Assembly (NCBI GenBank): GCA_025602905.1
Contig: JAHLKI010000002.1
Span: 1,612,001 to 1,676,000, forward strand
Length of the DNA stretch: 64,000 nt
From: Phlyctochytrium arcticum
Taxonomy: Eukaryota; Chytridiomycota; Chytridiomycetes; Chytridiales; Chytridiaceae
Direction: 5' to 3'
Part shown: piece by piece, positions 43,740 through 53,296 of the stretch
Numbering within the stretch: position 1 is the stretch's first letter
Layout: each line of letters starts with the position of its first letter
Position numbers and translations under genes: made by a program
Notes under the pieces: model-generated
Database searches by the model: none
The model's input: the letters and a program-made list of their open reading frames with translations, nothing else
What the model was told of the DNA's origin: nothing

Positions 43740-44660
43740 CACATTCCACTTCAGGACAATGATCCACTCTTCCACGTTCCAGGTTCTCATCTTGCACCTT
43801 GGATCAAGATCTCCCATCTTCTCGTTGTCCGCGTACCAGGATTTCGTCAAACGGAATGCGTTTCGACATTTGCTTTCATCACTATTGTTGCGGTCATCAA
43901 CACACTTCATCGCCACCCTTCGTCGTGCCGCTAGTTTCGTCGGCCCAGCAATAGCAAGATGTTCCGCCACCACTTCGTCCCTTCCTCTGTTGTCCTTAGA
44001 GGATTGCGTTCCACTATCATTGCGTTCGCACACTTTATTGTCATCCTTCATCACCCGCCACTTTTGTTGGCTCCCAATACCGTGCATTTCGACATCCTGA
44101 TTCACCTTGACGCCGTCCATTCCTCTGATGTGCTTGAACTTGGGATTTCCACCATCGTTGCGTTCGCCCACACTTCATCGCCGTCCTCGTCGCCAGCTAC
44201 GTTTGTCGGCCCATCATTAGCGCGCGTCTCGAGTGCATGTTCCGCCACTACTTCGTCCTTTCCCTCTGATGTGTTTGAAATTGTGCTCTCCACCATCGTT
44301 GCGTTCGCATTCCCTCTGATGTGTTTGAAATTGTGCTCTCCACCATCGTTGCGTTCGCACACACTTCATCGCCATCGCTACATTCGTCGGCGCACCAATA
44401 GCGCGCATCTTGACAACATGTTCCGCCACCACATTGTCATTTCCTCTGATGTGCTTGAGGTTGTGCTTTCCACTATTATTGCGTTCGCACACACTTCATT
44501 GTCATCCTTCGTTACCCGCTACGTTCGTCGGTACGCCAATAGAATTATCTCTACATCCTGATCCACCACCACGTCGTCCTTTCCTCTGATGAGCTTGAAG
44601 TTGTGCTCTTCACTATCGTGGCATTTCCCTACACATTTTACCGCCATCCGTCGTCACCGG
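43740..44660 (+). repeat. Minisatellite, ~135-150 bp units
   Basis: About six units, related to 18390-19250 and 51020-52377. It contains a short internal duplication (GATGTGTTTGAAATTGTGCT plus CTCCACCATC, twice within 60 bp at about 44268-44345). It ends directly at an FFxxCRG gene remnant. Confidence 0.7.
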
Positions 44661-44686
44661 ATACTCATTCCAATTGAATACAGGCC

Positions 44687-44886
44687 ATGTCCCCATTCCG
44701 AGCCGACGAAGACTTTGTGGCTGCAGTACTTGCCGAACATGCTGCCGAAAGGCAGCGGCGGAAGACAAGCCCCGTGCAAAATGGCGGGCAAGGCTGACAG
44801 CACTCTTCTTCTTTTGTCGAGGCCAGGAGGAATATGAAGAACACGACGTCACGGTGGGGTCAAAGGGCCCAACTTCACATCTATAA
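44687..44886 (+). pseudogene. FFxxCRG family copy, frameshifted
   Basis: ATG after the usual UTR intron end (CCAATTGAATACAGGCC). Reads MSPFRADEDFVAAVLAEHAA, then loses frame at AAGACAAGCCCC. In the next frame it continues RAKWRARLTALFFFCRGQEE YEEHD-type. A deletion in the Lys/Arg stretch explains it. The C-terminal QSQWG segment is also rearranged. Confidence 0.6.
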
Positions 44887-44889
44887 TAG

Positions 44890-45370
44890 TAACTAGCGAG
44901 ACCCTTAGATAGCTGTACATAGGTCGAAAAATACACTATATTACCTGTCTCTGAAAACGTAATGCAAAACCAATATCATCCTGAATATACTCCGAAGCAT
45001 TCTCATAGACAGTTTAAATCTCCGAAATCCTAGCGCGCTGGCCAGTACTGCAGTAAGCAACATCTTAAAGATGCTGAAATAGAGATGGTGGGAATGAGGG
45101 ACTTAAAGAGATACTCAAATTCAAATCTTGCTACAGTTCGATCTCTCCGACCCGTCCCCCGACACCAACATCAGAAAACATTTTAAGTTTCTCCAAAACA
45201 GTTCGCGCTATTCAGTCCAACTTCGTTGCTTCCCTTCATCGAGGGTTACCTCGCGCGTAGCGCTCGCAAGGTTCTCCTTCGTCCCACCCGCGAGTTTGTT
45301 GGACGGTTCATTTTGTCACAACCATTGGTAGAAGCGGGTAGCTGCCTCTAAACGCAGTTGCTTATTAGAG
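44890..45370. other. Decayed u-like block and unassigned sequence
   Basis: On the minus strand at about 45310-45245, a CCGTCCAACAAACTCGCGGG block followed by TGGGACGAAGGAGAACC and a GAGGTAACC donor is a degraded u exon lying 3' of the next A/X remnant. The left part shows nothing. Confidence 0.35.
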
Positions 45371-45377
45371 GCACTAT

Positions 45378-45596
45378 CTATCGTGATAGCGATGATGGGT
45401 ACTTACCTACGCGCCTAGTGCACGACGAACGACGGCAGTTGTTCACGATCATCCGCTTGTCGTGAAATATTTTGTGGCAATTGGGTAAGTGGCCAAGGTG
45501 AGCTTTTTTCCGGAAGGGTAAGGATATGTTGGCAGCAAATTTTGCTCTTGCTGCCGCTCTCGCAACCTCTCCTCCTGGCTTTTCCATCTGTATTGA
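45378..45596 (-). pseudogene. A-X module remnant
   Basis: Follows a UTR intron (GTATTGCTCATTTG...AATACAG). Starts MEKPGGEVARAAARAKFAAN, then drifts. The X-like end CGTGCACTAGGCGCGTAG precedes a GTAAGTACCC donor, the same as in 14973 and 50154. The ARAKFAA motif places it with the A exon at 15281. Confidence 0.45.
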
Positions 45597-45699
45597 ATTA
45601 CATTAGTATTCTTGTCGTGTCACGGTCAAACAAATGAGCAATACCTTTTTGTGGTGGATTAACTGGTATCCGTTCTCGTTACGATTTATGCCGTGAAAG

Positions 45700-45960
45700 T
45701 GAGGAAGAGGGAAACAGAGGGTGGCAGTAACTGCCCGGCGGAATGAATCTTGAAAATAAAAGAGGAACGGTATCCTCGTCCTTCCTGGTCCCTCCTGGCC
45801 CGCCTAGGATCCCGCTGCTGTTGCTCAGCGGCAAGCGCCGTGGCCAACTCGGCCGCAAATCTCGGATTCCAGATTCTGGGTCATTTTAGCCCGCCCCAGT
45901 TCATCTTAGAGCTTCATCAACATGGGCGACATCTTCAGCATTGATACCGTCTGCTTGCTT
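45700..45960 (-). pseudogene. A-exon remnant (FAAELATALAAE)
   Basis: The minus frame reads FAAELATALAAEQQQRDPRR followed by ARRDQEG, an Ala-rich then basic helix like exon A and the FFxxCRG N-termini. No start, no CRG motif. Confidence 0.4.
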
Positions 45961-46139
45961 CACTTTGGATAGCTGTACGTTATTGAAATGAGTAATCTGC
46001 TCGTATGGGATTTGAATAAATAAAACATACCTTTTTGGGTCAATTCAATCAATTCATTTGAACATGTTTTGGGGATCGGAGTGTTCCGTAAAATTGAGGA
46101 AAAGGGAAAGGAAGGGTTTCACCATAGATTGTGTTTGGA

Positions 46140-46290
46140 AGTCAGACTAAAAACTGATTTGCAAAAGCAATATGCAGAGGAATGCTCTGCTACAATGTCA
46201 GCCGCGAACTTTGCCTCTGCTTCCGCTCTAAGGGATTCAGGGAATGAGTATCTATTGGTGTCATATTTGAACAAATGAGCAACTTACACT
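46140..46290 (-). pseudogene. A-exon remnant after UTR intron
   Basis: Intron GTAAGTTGCTCATTTGTTC...CCCTTAG, then AEAEAKFAADIVAEHSSAYC and FCKS. Keeps the AKFAA motif and a C-F-C, no basic helix. Confidence 0.4.
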
Positions 46291-46986
46291 TTCAGCACCT
46301 CTCTCGTCGTTTTTTTATGCTGTTTGGGTCCGAAATTGGGACGGCGCAGGAAGATAGCAAAAGAATAGCGAGAAAGGATGCCGGAGAAATTTCAGGGGTC
46401 GATTGGGGTCGTTATACATGCGTACGATCCGTTGTGTGAAGCAAATGTGCGATATTGGCTAGGAAACTGAGGAGGAGGGAAAAGGAGGAAACGAAAAAAC
46501 AACTGGAATGAGTGATTTTTTTCATATTAGATCAAACAAATGAGCATTACCTTTGCTGGAATCACGAAAGAGCAAAGCGACTGGCAATAGGGGTGTATTT
46601 GACGCAAAAGTGAGAAGACGGAGCGGCAGAGATTGATTTTGAAGCAAAAGTGGGAAAACGGAGATGCAGATTGATTTGAAGCAAAGGTGGGAATGATTTT
46701 CCTTCGTCCCACCCCTGCGGTGATTGGATGGTACATTTCGACACGATCTTGGGTATCGCTGGGTAACATTACCTAACAGATGTTGCTTATTAGGGACACT
46801 CTCTAGCGTGAAAAGGTTGTTGGGTACTTACTTCGGCACGAAGTAACAAAGGAACAGATATGAACACAAAGCGCAGCGAATTGCGAGTCCATTTTTTCTA
46901 CATCACGTTGCTGACGTTCCTGTAAAAGTAAACAACTATGAGACCCATAGGTAACTTCAATAACAAAATGGCAACTCACCAGTGGT
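46291..46986. other. Region with a decayed u block
   Basis: At about 46735-46695 (minus strand) GTACCATCCAATCACCGCAG followed by GGGTGGGACGAAGGAAAATC is a degraded u exon. At 46550 another UTR-intron donor (AAAGGTAATGCTCATTTG on the minus strand) stands without a recognisable exon. Nothing else supported. Confidence 0.35.
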
Positions 46987-47373
46987 TTATTTCACGGAAA
47001 GGGCAGATGGGTTGGCCACTTTTGTTTTTTGACAGGTCGACAACAGGAAGTTAGCTTCGGCCACAATTGGCGAATTCGTTGCAAACACGGGATCTTTGTG
47101 GTCGGATTCTGCATTTTTCACTTGATGAAGAGTTCTTTGCGATAGTCGGGTAGGAAATCTTTGATGTTTGTGAGCTTTATTCGCTGATGGGACAAATGGC
47201 TGCCAAAATGTGTCAGCGCGTATTAAATACAAATGAGACCATGGACATACTGGAATATACACTTCACCGTTCGTGATACGGCTGTCAAAACCATTCGTGC
47301 TTCCCCTAAATGCAAAATGCAAACATTCCGTAGCATATGTGTAAATTAATTGGTCCTGTGATGCCTGGACCAA
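46987..47373 (-). pseudogene. Module C-E copy
   Basis: Open for 128 codons. The right part (47210-47390) is repeat C. The left part ends TKVANPSALSVK with the nucleotide pattern of module E (TGGCCAACCCATCTGC), followed by a GTGAGTTG donor. The frame differs from the E exon at 49545, where the same bases encode KFLRKLTSCRRPVKRTEVAN, so this copy is frameshifted. Confidence 0.4.
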
Positions 47374-47387
47374 ATTTTAACACAGTC

Positions 47388-47955
47388 GAGCCCAGCGGAA
47401 GAGGCCATCGGAAGCTCGTCCCAGATGATGAGGTCGGCAGCGAGGATGAGGTTTGCACGCGCTGAACGGGATTTGATGTTGCAGTGAAAGTCACCCGAAA
47501 GGTCTGGTTCTATGGGAATGCCAAAAAGAGAGTGCGCAGTTCTGCCACGGTCGTAGTTGGTAGCGGCAATGGCGGAGGTGGCAAAAAACACCACGACCTG
47601 ACCCTGTGCGCGGGGGGTGTGGCGCCAGCATTGAGCAGGAAAGTTTTCCCGGTCCCCGTCTTCCCCTGCAAGAACATTGGCCTACGCGTGGCAATGTCAG
47701 CGGCAACAGAGTCGAGGATGATGGATATGGCGCCGAACTGTTCGTCGTTCAACCCGTCAATCATGACCGTACTTTGTTGGGAGAGGGAAGGTAGGATGTC
47801 AGCAAATGGAACTCGCTCTTCGTCAACTCACGCGCTCGGGTAGTGGCTTTGGGTAGATTGAAGTCTTCATTTAGCCCGTGAATTGTCAGCGAAGAGGTTG
47901 TCGATGTGGGGTAGATTTGGTTTTGAACGGTGATGAGAAAAAGATGTATGTGCAT
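47388..47955 (-). pseudogene. PIF1-type DNA helicase fragment (Helitron- or Pif1-derived)
   Basis: Minus-strand order: SLTIHGLNEDFNLP (pre-helicase motif), GLNDEQFGAISIILDSV, Walker A PMFLQGKTGTGKTFLLNAGA, then after a one-base shift at a C6 run, VVFFATSAIAATNYDRGRTA followed by HSLFGIPIE, and Walker B LILAADLIIWDELPM. These are successive motifs of the PIF1/Helitron superfamily 1B helicases. The fragment stops before motif III and joins repeat C. No Rep (HUH) domain is visible, so its Helitron origin is not proven. Confidence 0.7.
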
Positions 47956-48019
47956 CTTTGGAAGTATTATTCGTTAGAGCCACTCTCTAGCGAGGAAATG
48001 TTGATGAGCACTTACTTGA

Positions 48020-48313
48020 TGAGCAAAAACATGTTATTGGGCGAGATAGAGCTGAAGCGGATTTGCGGGCGTTTTCTCATCCAATCAACAATCTCCTCCC
48101 CCGCAGAGGCCAAGTCAGGGGAGTTTGTATCGGTAACAAATTGCCGGACGGTTTCCACCAACGCCTCGCACTCCGGGCCTTCATTCCCTCGGTCAAGAGG
48201 GGGTTCGGCCCCACCCTTTTTTTTGAATCGGCGAGTGCCGCAGCCGCAAAACTTGGCCCTTCTTCATGGTCCGGGGGGCCAGCGAAGGGTTTTTTGCTAG
48301 TTATGCTTGACAT
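48020..48313 (-). pseudogene. A-type exon leading toward the helicase
   Basis: Starts MSSITSKKPFAGPPDHEEGP, then SFAAAALADSKK (A-exon pattern), shifts frame at an A8 run, then GPECEALVETVRQFVTDTNS and ISPNNMFLLIK at a GTAAGTGCTC donor. The conserved UTR intron precedes the ATG. The donor and the ~60-bp gap before the helicase motifs suggest they once formed one transcript. Confidence 0.4.
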
Positions 48314-48329
48314 TTCTGTACCTAATTGG

Positions 48330-48657
48330 AATTAGTATTCCTTTCGTGGCATGTTTAAACAAATGTGCAATACCTTATTCCTGTTTAACTGAATAGTCGT
48401 ACGTGGTATTGCTTTCAATTAAGCTGTGATATATTTGGCGCGATTCATTTTCGAAGAGGAGGTGTGAATGTTATCGGCGTAGTATTGCGAAATGTTGTCA
48501 AGATCTGTGGTGTCGAAAAGTTGTATTTGGACGGAAGGTTTGCTTCGTCGTGACTTCGGTCAGAAGGGGAAGAGGAGTCAATGATGACCTCGACCGGGTG
48601 CTTTACTGATACAATTTGGTTCGGTGGTCCTAAAGTGGTGGGCGATCGTGAGGGTGA
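48330..48657. repeat. Spacer duplicated at 22.1-22.45 kb
   Basis: Near-copy of 22111-22440 including the UTR intron. No coding role seen. Confidence 0.6.
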
Positions 48658-49163
48658 TCAAGTACTGCCAGGTGAAGACACCGGGTGCGTAAATATTCGT
48701 TTTGGATAAGTTGACGAAAACCGTATGATAGCCGAGTAGTCTCTAGGCGTATGAAGTGCTGGATATTTGGGTTTCGGAGGTGGCAATGGAGGTAGTTGGG
48801 AAGGTAAGGGACGGGGAGGTTCGGAAGGTAAGGTGGGGGGTATAGGTAGCGGTATTTGAGTTCCTACCAAAAAGTCAGGACGCGAAACAGAGTCTGGCGA
48901 AATAAACAAAAGGCCCTTACCTCCGCCCTTTTTTGATCTGCACCAGGATATATGCTCCCATAACCTTGCTCAACGGAAAACCCGCCTTCTGCAACCAGGT
49001 TCTCGCTGAAGGAAAAGAAAAAAAGATGGAGAGAATCCAAGTTCGCCCGCGGCTCTCCACAGTAAAAGCCGGGCTTGACAATTTGACGCGTGAGAAATGA
49101 GCGTGCTGCGCATCTCTCGTCAGCAGCCAGCTGCGCCACGATAAACGTTAAGGGATTTGACAA
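48658..49163 (-). pseudogene. Module B copy, best-kept N-terminal exon
   Basis: Exon 49163 to about 48921: FIVAQLAADERCAARSFLTR, then CGEPRANLDSLHLFFFSFSE, NLVAEGGFSVEQGYGSIYPG and ADQKRAE at a GTAAGG donor. Intron of ~57 bp to TTGGTAG. The next exon has the Pro-rich run and HTPRDYS but, spliced, is in a different frame from the 15-kb copy, so an indel has occurred. No known domain. Confidence 0.45.
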
Positions 49164-49381
49164 TCATTCGAAGGATTTCATTGGAAAGAACACTATTAAA
49201 ACTATGGTAGACCAGCAACGACAAGAAGCATATTGTAAAAAAAATATAGTTGAAGAAATTGGTGTCCAACATATGAAAAGAAAGAAAGTTATGAACGCCG
49301 AGACGGCGGATTAAATGTGGCTTTCTCATTAATCAATTCAACGCCGTTTCTGTAGAGAGAAACTATCCATGAGACACATTG

Positions 49382-49654
49382 TTAATATGCAGGGGAAGAC
49401 GACAACTCACCAGTGTTTGAATTCACGGAAATCGCAGATGGGTTGGCCACTTCTGTTCTTTTGACAGGTCGACGACAGGAAGTCAGCTTCCGCAAAAATT
49501 TGCGTACTCGCTCGAAACATCGGTTCTTTGCAGTCGGGTTAGACATTGTTGAGTTGACGGAGAATTCTTTCAGATAGTCGGGGGGTAATTCTTCGATGAT
49601 TGTAAGCTTTATTCGCTGATGGGACCAAAATGTGTCGGCGCCTATTAAATACAA
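49382..49654 (-). pseudogene. Module E exon copy (KFLRKLT)
   Basis: Frame reads FSVNSTMSNPTAKNRCFERV, then RKFLRKLTSCRRPVKRTEVA, NPSAISVNSNTG and a GTGAGTTG donor at about 49412. A ~60-bp intron (to CTCTACAG) leads to NGVELINEKATFNPPSRRS and TAA. Related to 23235-23150 and 47150-46987. Confidence 0.45.
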
Positions 49655-50060
49655 ATGAGACCATCATGGAATATTAACTTCACCGAGCGTCATTCAGATA
49701 ATCCTAACTCCCAGTCCTCCCGATCAAAATCATTCATGCTTCCCCCAAATTCACAGTGCAAACATTGCGTGGTGTTATATGTAAATCACTTGGTGCCTGG
49801 ACCAAATCTTAAACTTTTGAGGGTTCAAATCCAGACCATCCAGATGGTTAAGCTTTGAGGGTTCATACTCATCACGCATCACGCATGGATGCAATCTGAG
49901 GGTAACCCATCCAAAGAAACAGAACAGATCCCGCACTCAGCAAAGGATATGATTCTATACGGAAATTCCCTGTCGAATTACGTGACGATCCTCTTCGGAG
50001 AATTAGAGGATGATCGGACCCTCAAAATTGGGTACATAAGGGAGCAAGGTCTGTCCGTTC
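49640..50060 (+). repeat. Repeat C copy
   Basis: Direct copy of about 16360-16730. It ends GACCCTCAAAATTGGGTACA and is followed at once by the X exon. The start overlaps the E copy on the opposite strand. Confidence 0.55.
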
Positions 50061-50095
50061 CTTTCGTTCTCCTTATCCTTTTCGAAAATAATCAG

Positions 50096-50521
50096 GACCC
50101 CCCCAACATGAACTTCGTGCAGGAAACATCATTTCTCGTGCACTCGGTGCGGAAGTAAGTACCCATCATCGCTCACACGATAGAGAATGTCCCTAAAAAG
50201 CGGCTTCCCTGCTAACCCGGCCTTGCCGAAGGAGATCCCGAAGTGTGCCGTCCACCCACCTCGGGGGTGGGACGAAGGAAAATCGTTCAAAGTGCTCCGC
50301 GGGAGGTAAGAAGCCCCTTTAACATAGTCGTGGTGCAATGCAATCTTTGGTCTGACATTCAATAATTTCACAGTGAAGCAACTCTCCTCCCGCCGAGGCG
50401 GAGCTGGTTCCGACGGATTTTCGGGGGCTGTATTCCCTCTCGGGTGATGCCGAAAGGTATGTATCTTGTCATAAATTTCACTTCCCAATAACTAATCCCT
50501 GTATTCATTATAGGCAAATGA
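50096..50521 (+). CDS. X-u-b modular gene, intact frame, first exon not found
   Basis: Exons are X 50096-50154, u 50244-50305, b 50374-50456 and stop exon 50514-50521, with introns of 89, 68 and 57 bp. All phases agree. Product from X: RPPQHELRAGNIISRALGAE, CAVHPPRGWDEGKSFKVLRG, SEATLLPPRRSWFRRIFGGC, IPSRVMPKGK, stop. The A exon that precedes X in the 15-kb copy is missing; repeat C sequence (with the old intron end TCCTTTTCGAAAATAATCAG) lies there instead. So the gene either uses an unrecognised start or is 5' truncated. The basic, Trp/Phe-rich tail is shared with the D gene at 17191-17619. No known function. Confidence 0.55.
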
Positions 50522-50981
50522 TCCCGTATGCCGTCCACCCACCTCGGGGGTGTGACGAAGGCAAATCATTTAAGATGCTCCGCGGGAGGTAAGTAGTCCC
50601 TGTCACCTTTCCACCACCGTTGGCCTAATCTCCGAGTAATTTCAGTGATGCCACTTCTCCTCCCGCCGAGGCGGAGCAGGCTACGTGCCGAAAATATCTT
50701 GGGTGATGCCTACAGGTATGTCCTATGTCCATTCAGACCTAATGCCATATGCAACTACTAACCCAGCTTCTCCCTCCAGGCAAATGATCCCTTGTGCCGT
50801 CCATCCACCTCGGGGGTGTGACAAAGGCAAATCATACAAATTGCTCCGCGGGAGGTAAGTAGTCCCCTGCACATATCCACCACCATTTATCTAACTTTCA
50901 ATCAATTAGAGTGATGTCAATTCTCCTCCCGCCGAGTCGGAGCAGGCTACGTGCCGAAAATATCCTGGGTGATGCCGATAG
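50514..50981 (+). repeat. Tandem exon array: two u-b units
   Basis: u at 50514 and about 50780, b at about 50646-50715 and 50912-50981. Good donors (GTAAGTAG, GTATGT) and acceptors. u frames read QMIPYAVHPPRGCDEGKSFK and QMIPCAVHPPRGCDKGKSYK; b frames RSRLRAENILGDA. Period ~266 bp. It follows the stop codon of the X-u-b gene and leads straight into the minisatellite. Confidence 0.65.
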
Positions 50982-51019
50982 GTATGTAAATATCTACACC
51001 ATGCTGTACACTCCGACTA

Positions 51020-52377
51020 ACCCCACATTGCACTTTAGGCCAATGGTCCACTCTTCGAAGCTCGAGGGTCTCTTCTTGCACCTTGGATCACAATCTCCCA
51101 TCTCCTCATTGTACGCGTTCCTTTCGACATTTGCTTTTCCCATCGTCGTTACGTTCGCTCACACACTTCATCGCCATTCTTTGTCACCCGCTACTCTTGT
51201 CGGCTCAACCATGGCGTGATCTCGACAATATTTCCATTGCCCTTCCCTCCGATGTGCATCAAGTCCACCATCATTGCGTTCGCACACGCTTTATCACCAC
51301 CCTTCGTCACCCGCTACTTTCGTCGGCTCAACAATAGCGTGCGTTTCGACAACGTGTTTCGGCACCACTTCATCCTTTGCCTCTGATGTGCTTGAAGTTG
51401 TACTTTCCACCATCATTGCGTTCGCACACGCTTCATCACCATCCTTCGTCACCCGCTACTTTCGTCGGCTCAACAATAGCGTGCGTTTCGACAACGTGTT
51501 TCGCCACCACTTCACCCTTTGCCTCTGATGTGCTTGAAGCTGTGCACTCCACTATCATTGCCTTCACTCAAACATTTCATTGCTATCCTTAACGCCCGCT
51601 ACGTTTGCCGGTACATCAATAGCATGCATCTTGATAGAATGTTCTTCCATCACTTCGTCCTTTCCCTCTGAGGTGATTGAAGTTACGCTTTTCCCCATCA
51701 ATTCCTTCACCTACACATTTTCATCACCATCCGTTGTCGCCAGCTACTTTTGTCGGCCCATCAATAGCCACCATTTTGTCCTTTCCTTGCATGTGCTTGA
51801 AGTTGGGATCTCCATTATCATGGCATTCACCAACACAATATATCGCCATCCGTCGTCGCGGCTACTTTCGTCGGCTCAACAATAGCGTCGTTTCGACAAC
51901 GTGTTTCGCTACCACTTCATCCTTTGCCTCTGATGTGCTTGAAGCTGTGCACTCCACTATCATTGCCTTCACTCAAACATTTCATTGCTATCCTTAACGC
52001 CCGCTACGTTTGCCGGTACATCAATAGCATGCATCTTGATAGAATGTTCTTCCATCACTTCGTCCTTTCCCGCTGAGGTGATTGAAGTTTCGCTTTTCCC
52101 CATCAATTCCTTCACCTACACATTTTCATCGCCATCCGTTGTCGCCAGCTACTTTTGTCGGCCCATCAATAGCCACCATTTTGTCCTTTCCTTTCATGTG
52201 CTTGAAGTTGGGATCTCCATTATCATGGCATTCACCAACACAATATATCGCCATCCGTCGTCGCGGCTACTTTCGTCGGCTCAACAATAGCGTCGTTTCG
52301 ACAACGTGTTTCGCTACCACTTCATCCTTTGCCTCTAATGTGCTTGAAGCTGTGCACTCCACTATCTTTGCCTTCAC
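51020..52377 (+). repeat. Minisatellite with 405-bp higher-order repeat
   Basis: Monomers of about 120-143 bp. From 51527 a block of three monomers (405 bp) is repeated almost exactly at 51932, so a higher-order unit has formed. The array is cut at 52377 by the second gypsy element and resumes at 59272 with the expected next monomer. Open frames in all three plus frames reflect the repeat and are not taken as genes. Confidence 0.85.
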
Positions 52378-53296
52378 TGTAGCGTTTTCGGGTAAAAAGT
52401 GGTATGGACGGTAATGCACCTTCCCAGGGTGCGTGAGTCGGGTTGTGTATTGCTTTAGCGCAGAGTAAAGAGAAAGCGTAAAGAGTCTGAAAATGTACAG
52501 TGCAGGATGGGATATACAAAAAGAAAAACAAAACAACACGTGTGATGTGGCACGGCACTGCGCTGTTTGCGCAGTGGTGCGGACAATGCGCAGCGAACCA
52601 CGAGCCCGCTGCACCCCCCTCAGACTCGATGCTGGAAAGAGGAGCGAGGCTTCAGATCAGGGTTCGTGTGTCAGCAGAAAGATTGAAGTATCAGGTCACC
52701 AGCACAACCTCACCGGGCAACTATACACCGAACACGCCAGACGTGTATAGAAGCCAGCGGTGCAAGTGAACAAACCGAACAACGCCAGACGTTTGGTCAC
52801 CTGAATTGTGTTGGATCACCTCCAAGTCAATTTCACTGTTGTCACAGGCATGAATAGCTGCTACTTGCAGCTTCCCCGAGACTCTCGTTGCAGATTGTGC
52901 AACAACCGTGTGCGCATGTTCGCACAGGTACGAAGGTAAGGATGTGTTTCCTTGCGTTGAAGGAAATTACGCGTAATGACGGAGATAAATGTTTCCCCGG
53001 CCTCTCATCACCTATGCATAGATGATGCATCAACTCAGCTCAGGCTGATCAGGCCTACCGGAGTTCTGACGTGCGAGACGCGTCGTCAGCAAGGAGCAAC
53101 CTTGGATGTGGGTCTCAAAGTGTTGAGATGGTGCGCGCGCGTAGGTAGTATCAAGATATGGGATGGGAGGTCCCGAATAGTAATGAATGACGTGAAGTGT
53201 TGCAAGAGGACACTCGTTGCTTTGATAGCAGTCATGCGGTATTCTCTCATTGAGAATGTGATACTTTGAATATGAAACACATCTTCCTTGACGTCA

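Noticed and set aside
49810..49850. tRNA-like GGGTTCAAATCCAGA stretch in repeat C
   Set aside because: No acceptor stem or cloverleaf can be folded around it, and the other copies diverge at the B-box-like bases.
51020..52377. Long open frames in the minisatellite as genes
   Set aside because: Several frames on both strands are open because the unit lacks stops. No start, splice site or constant frame survives the indels.
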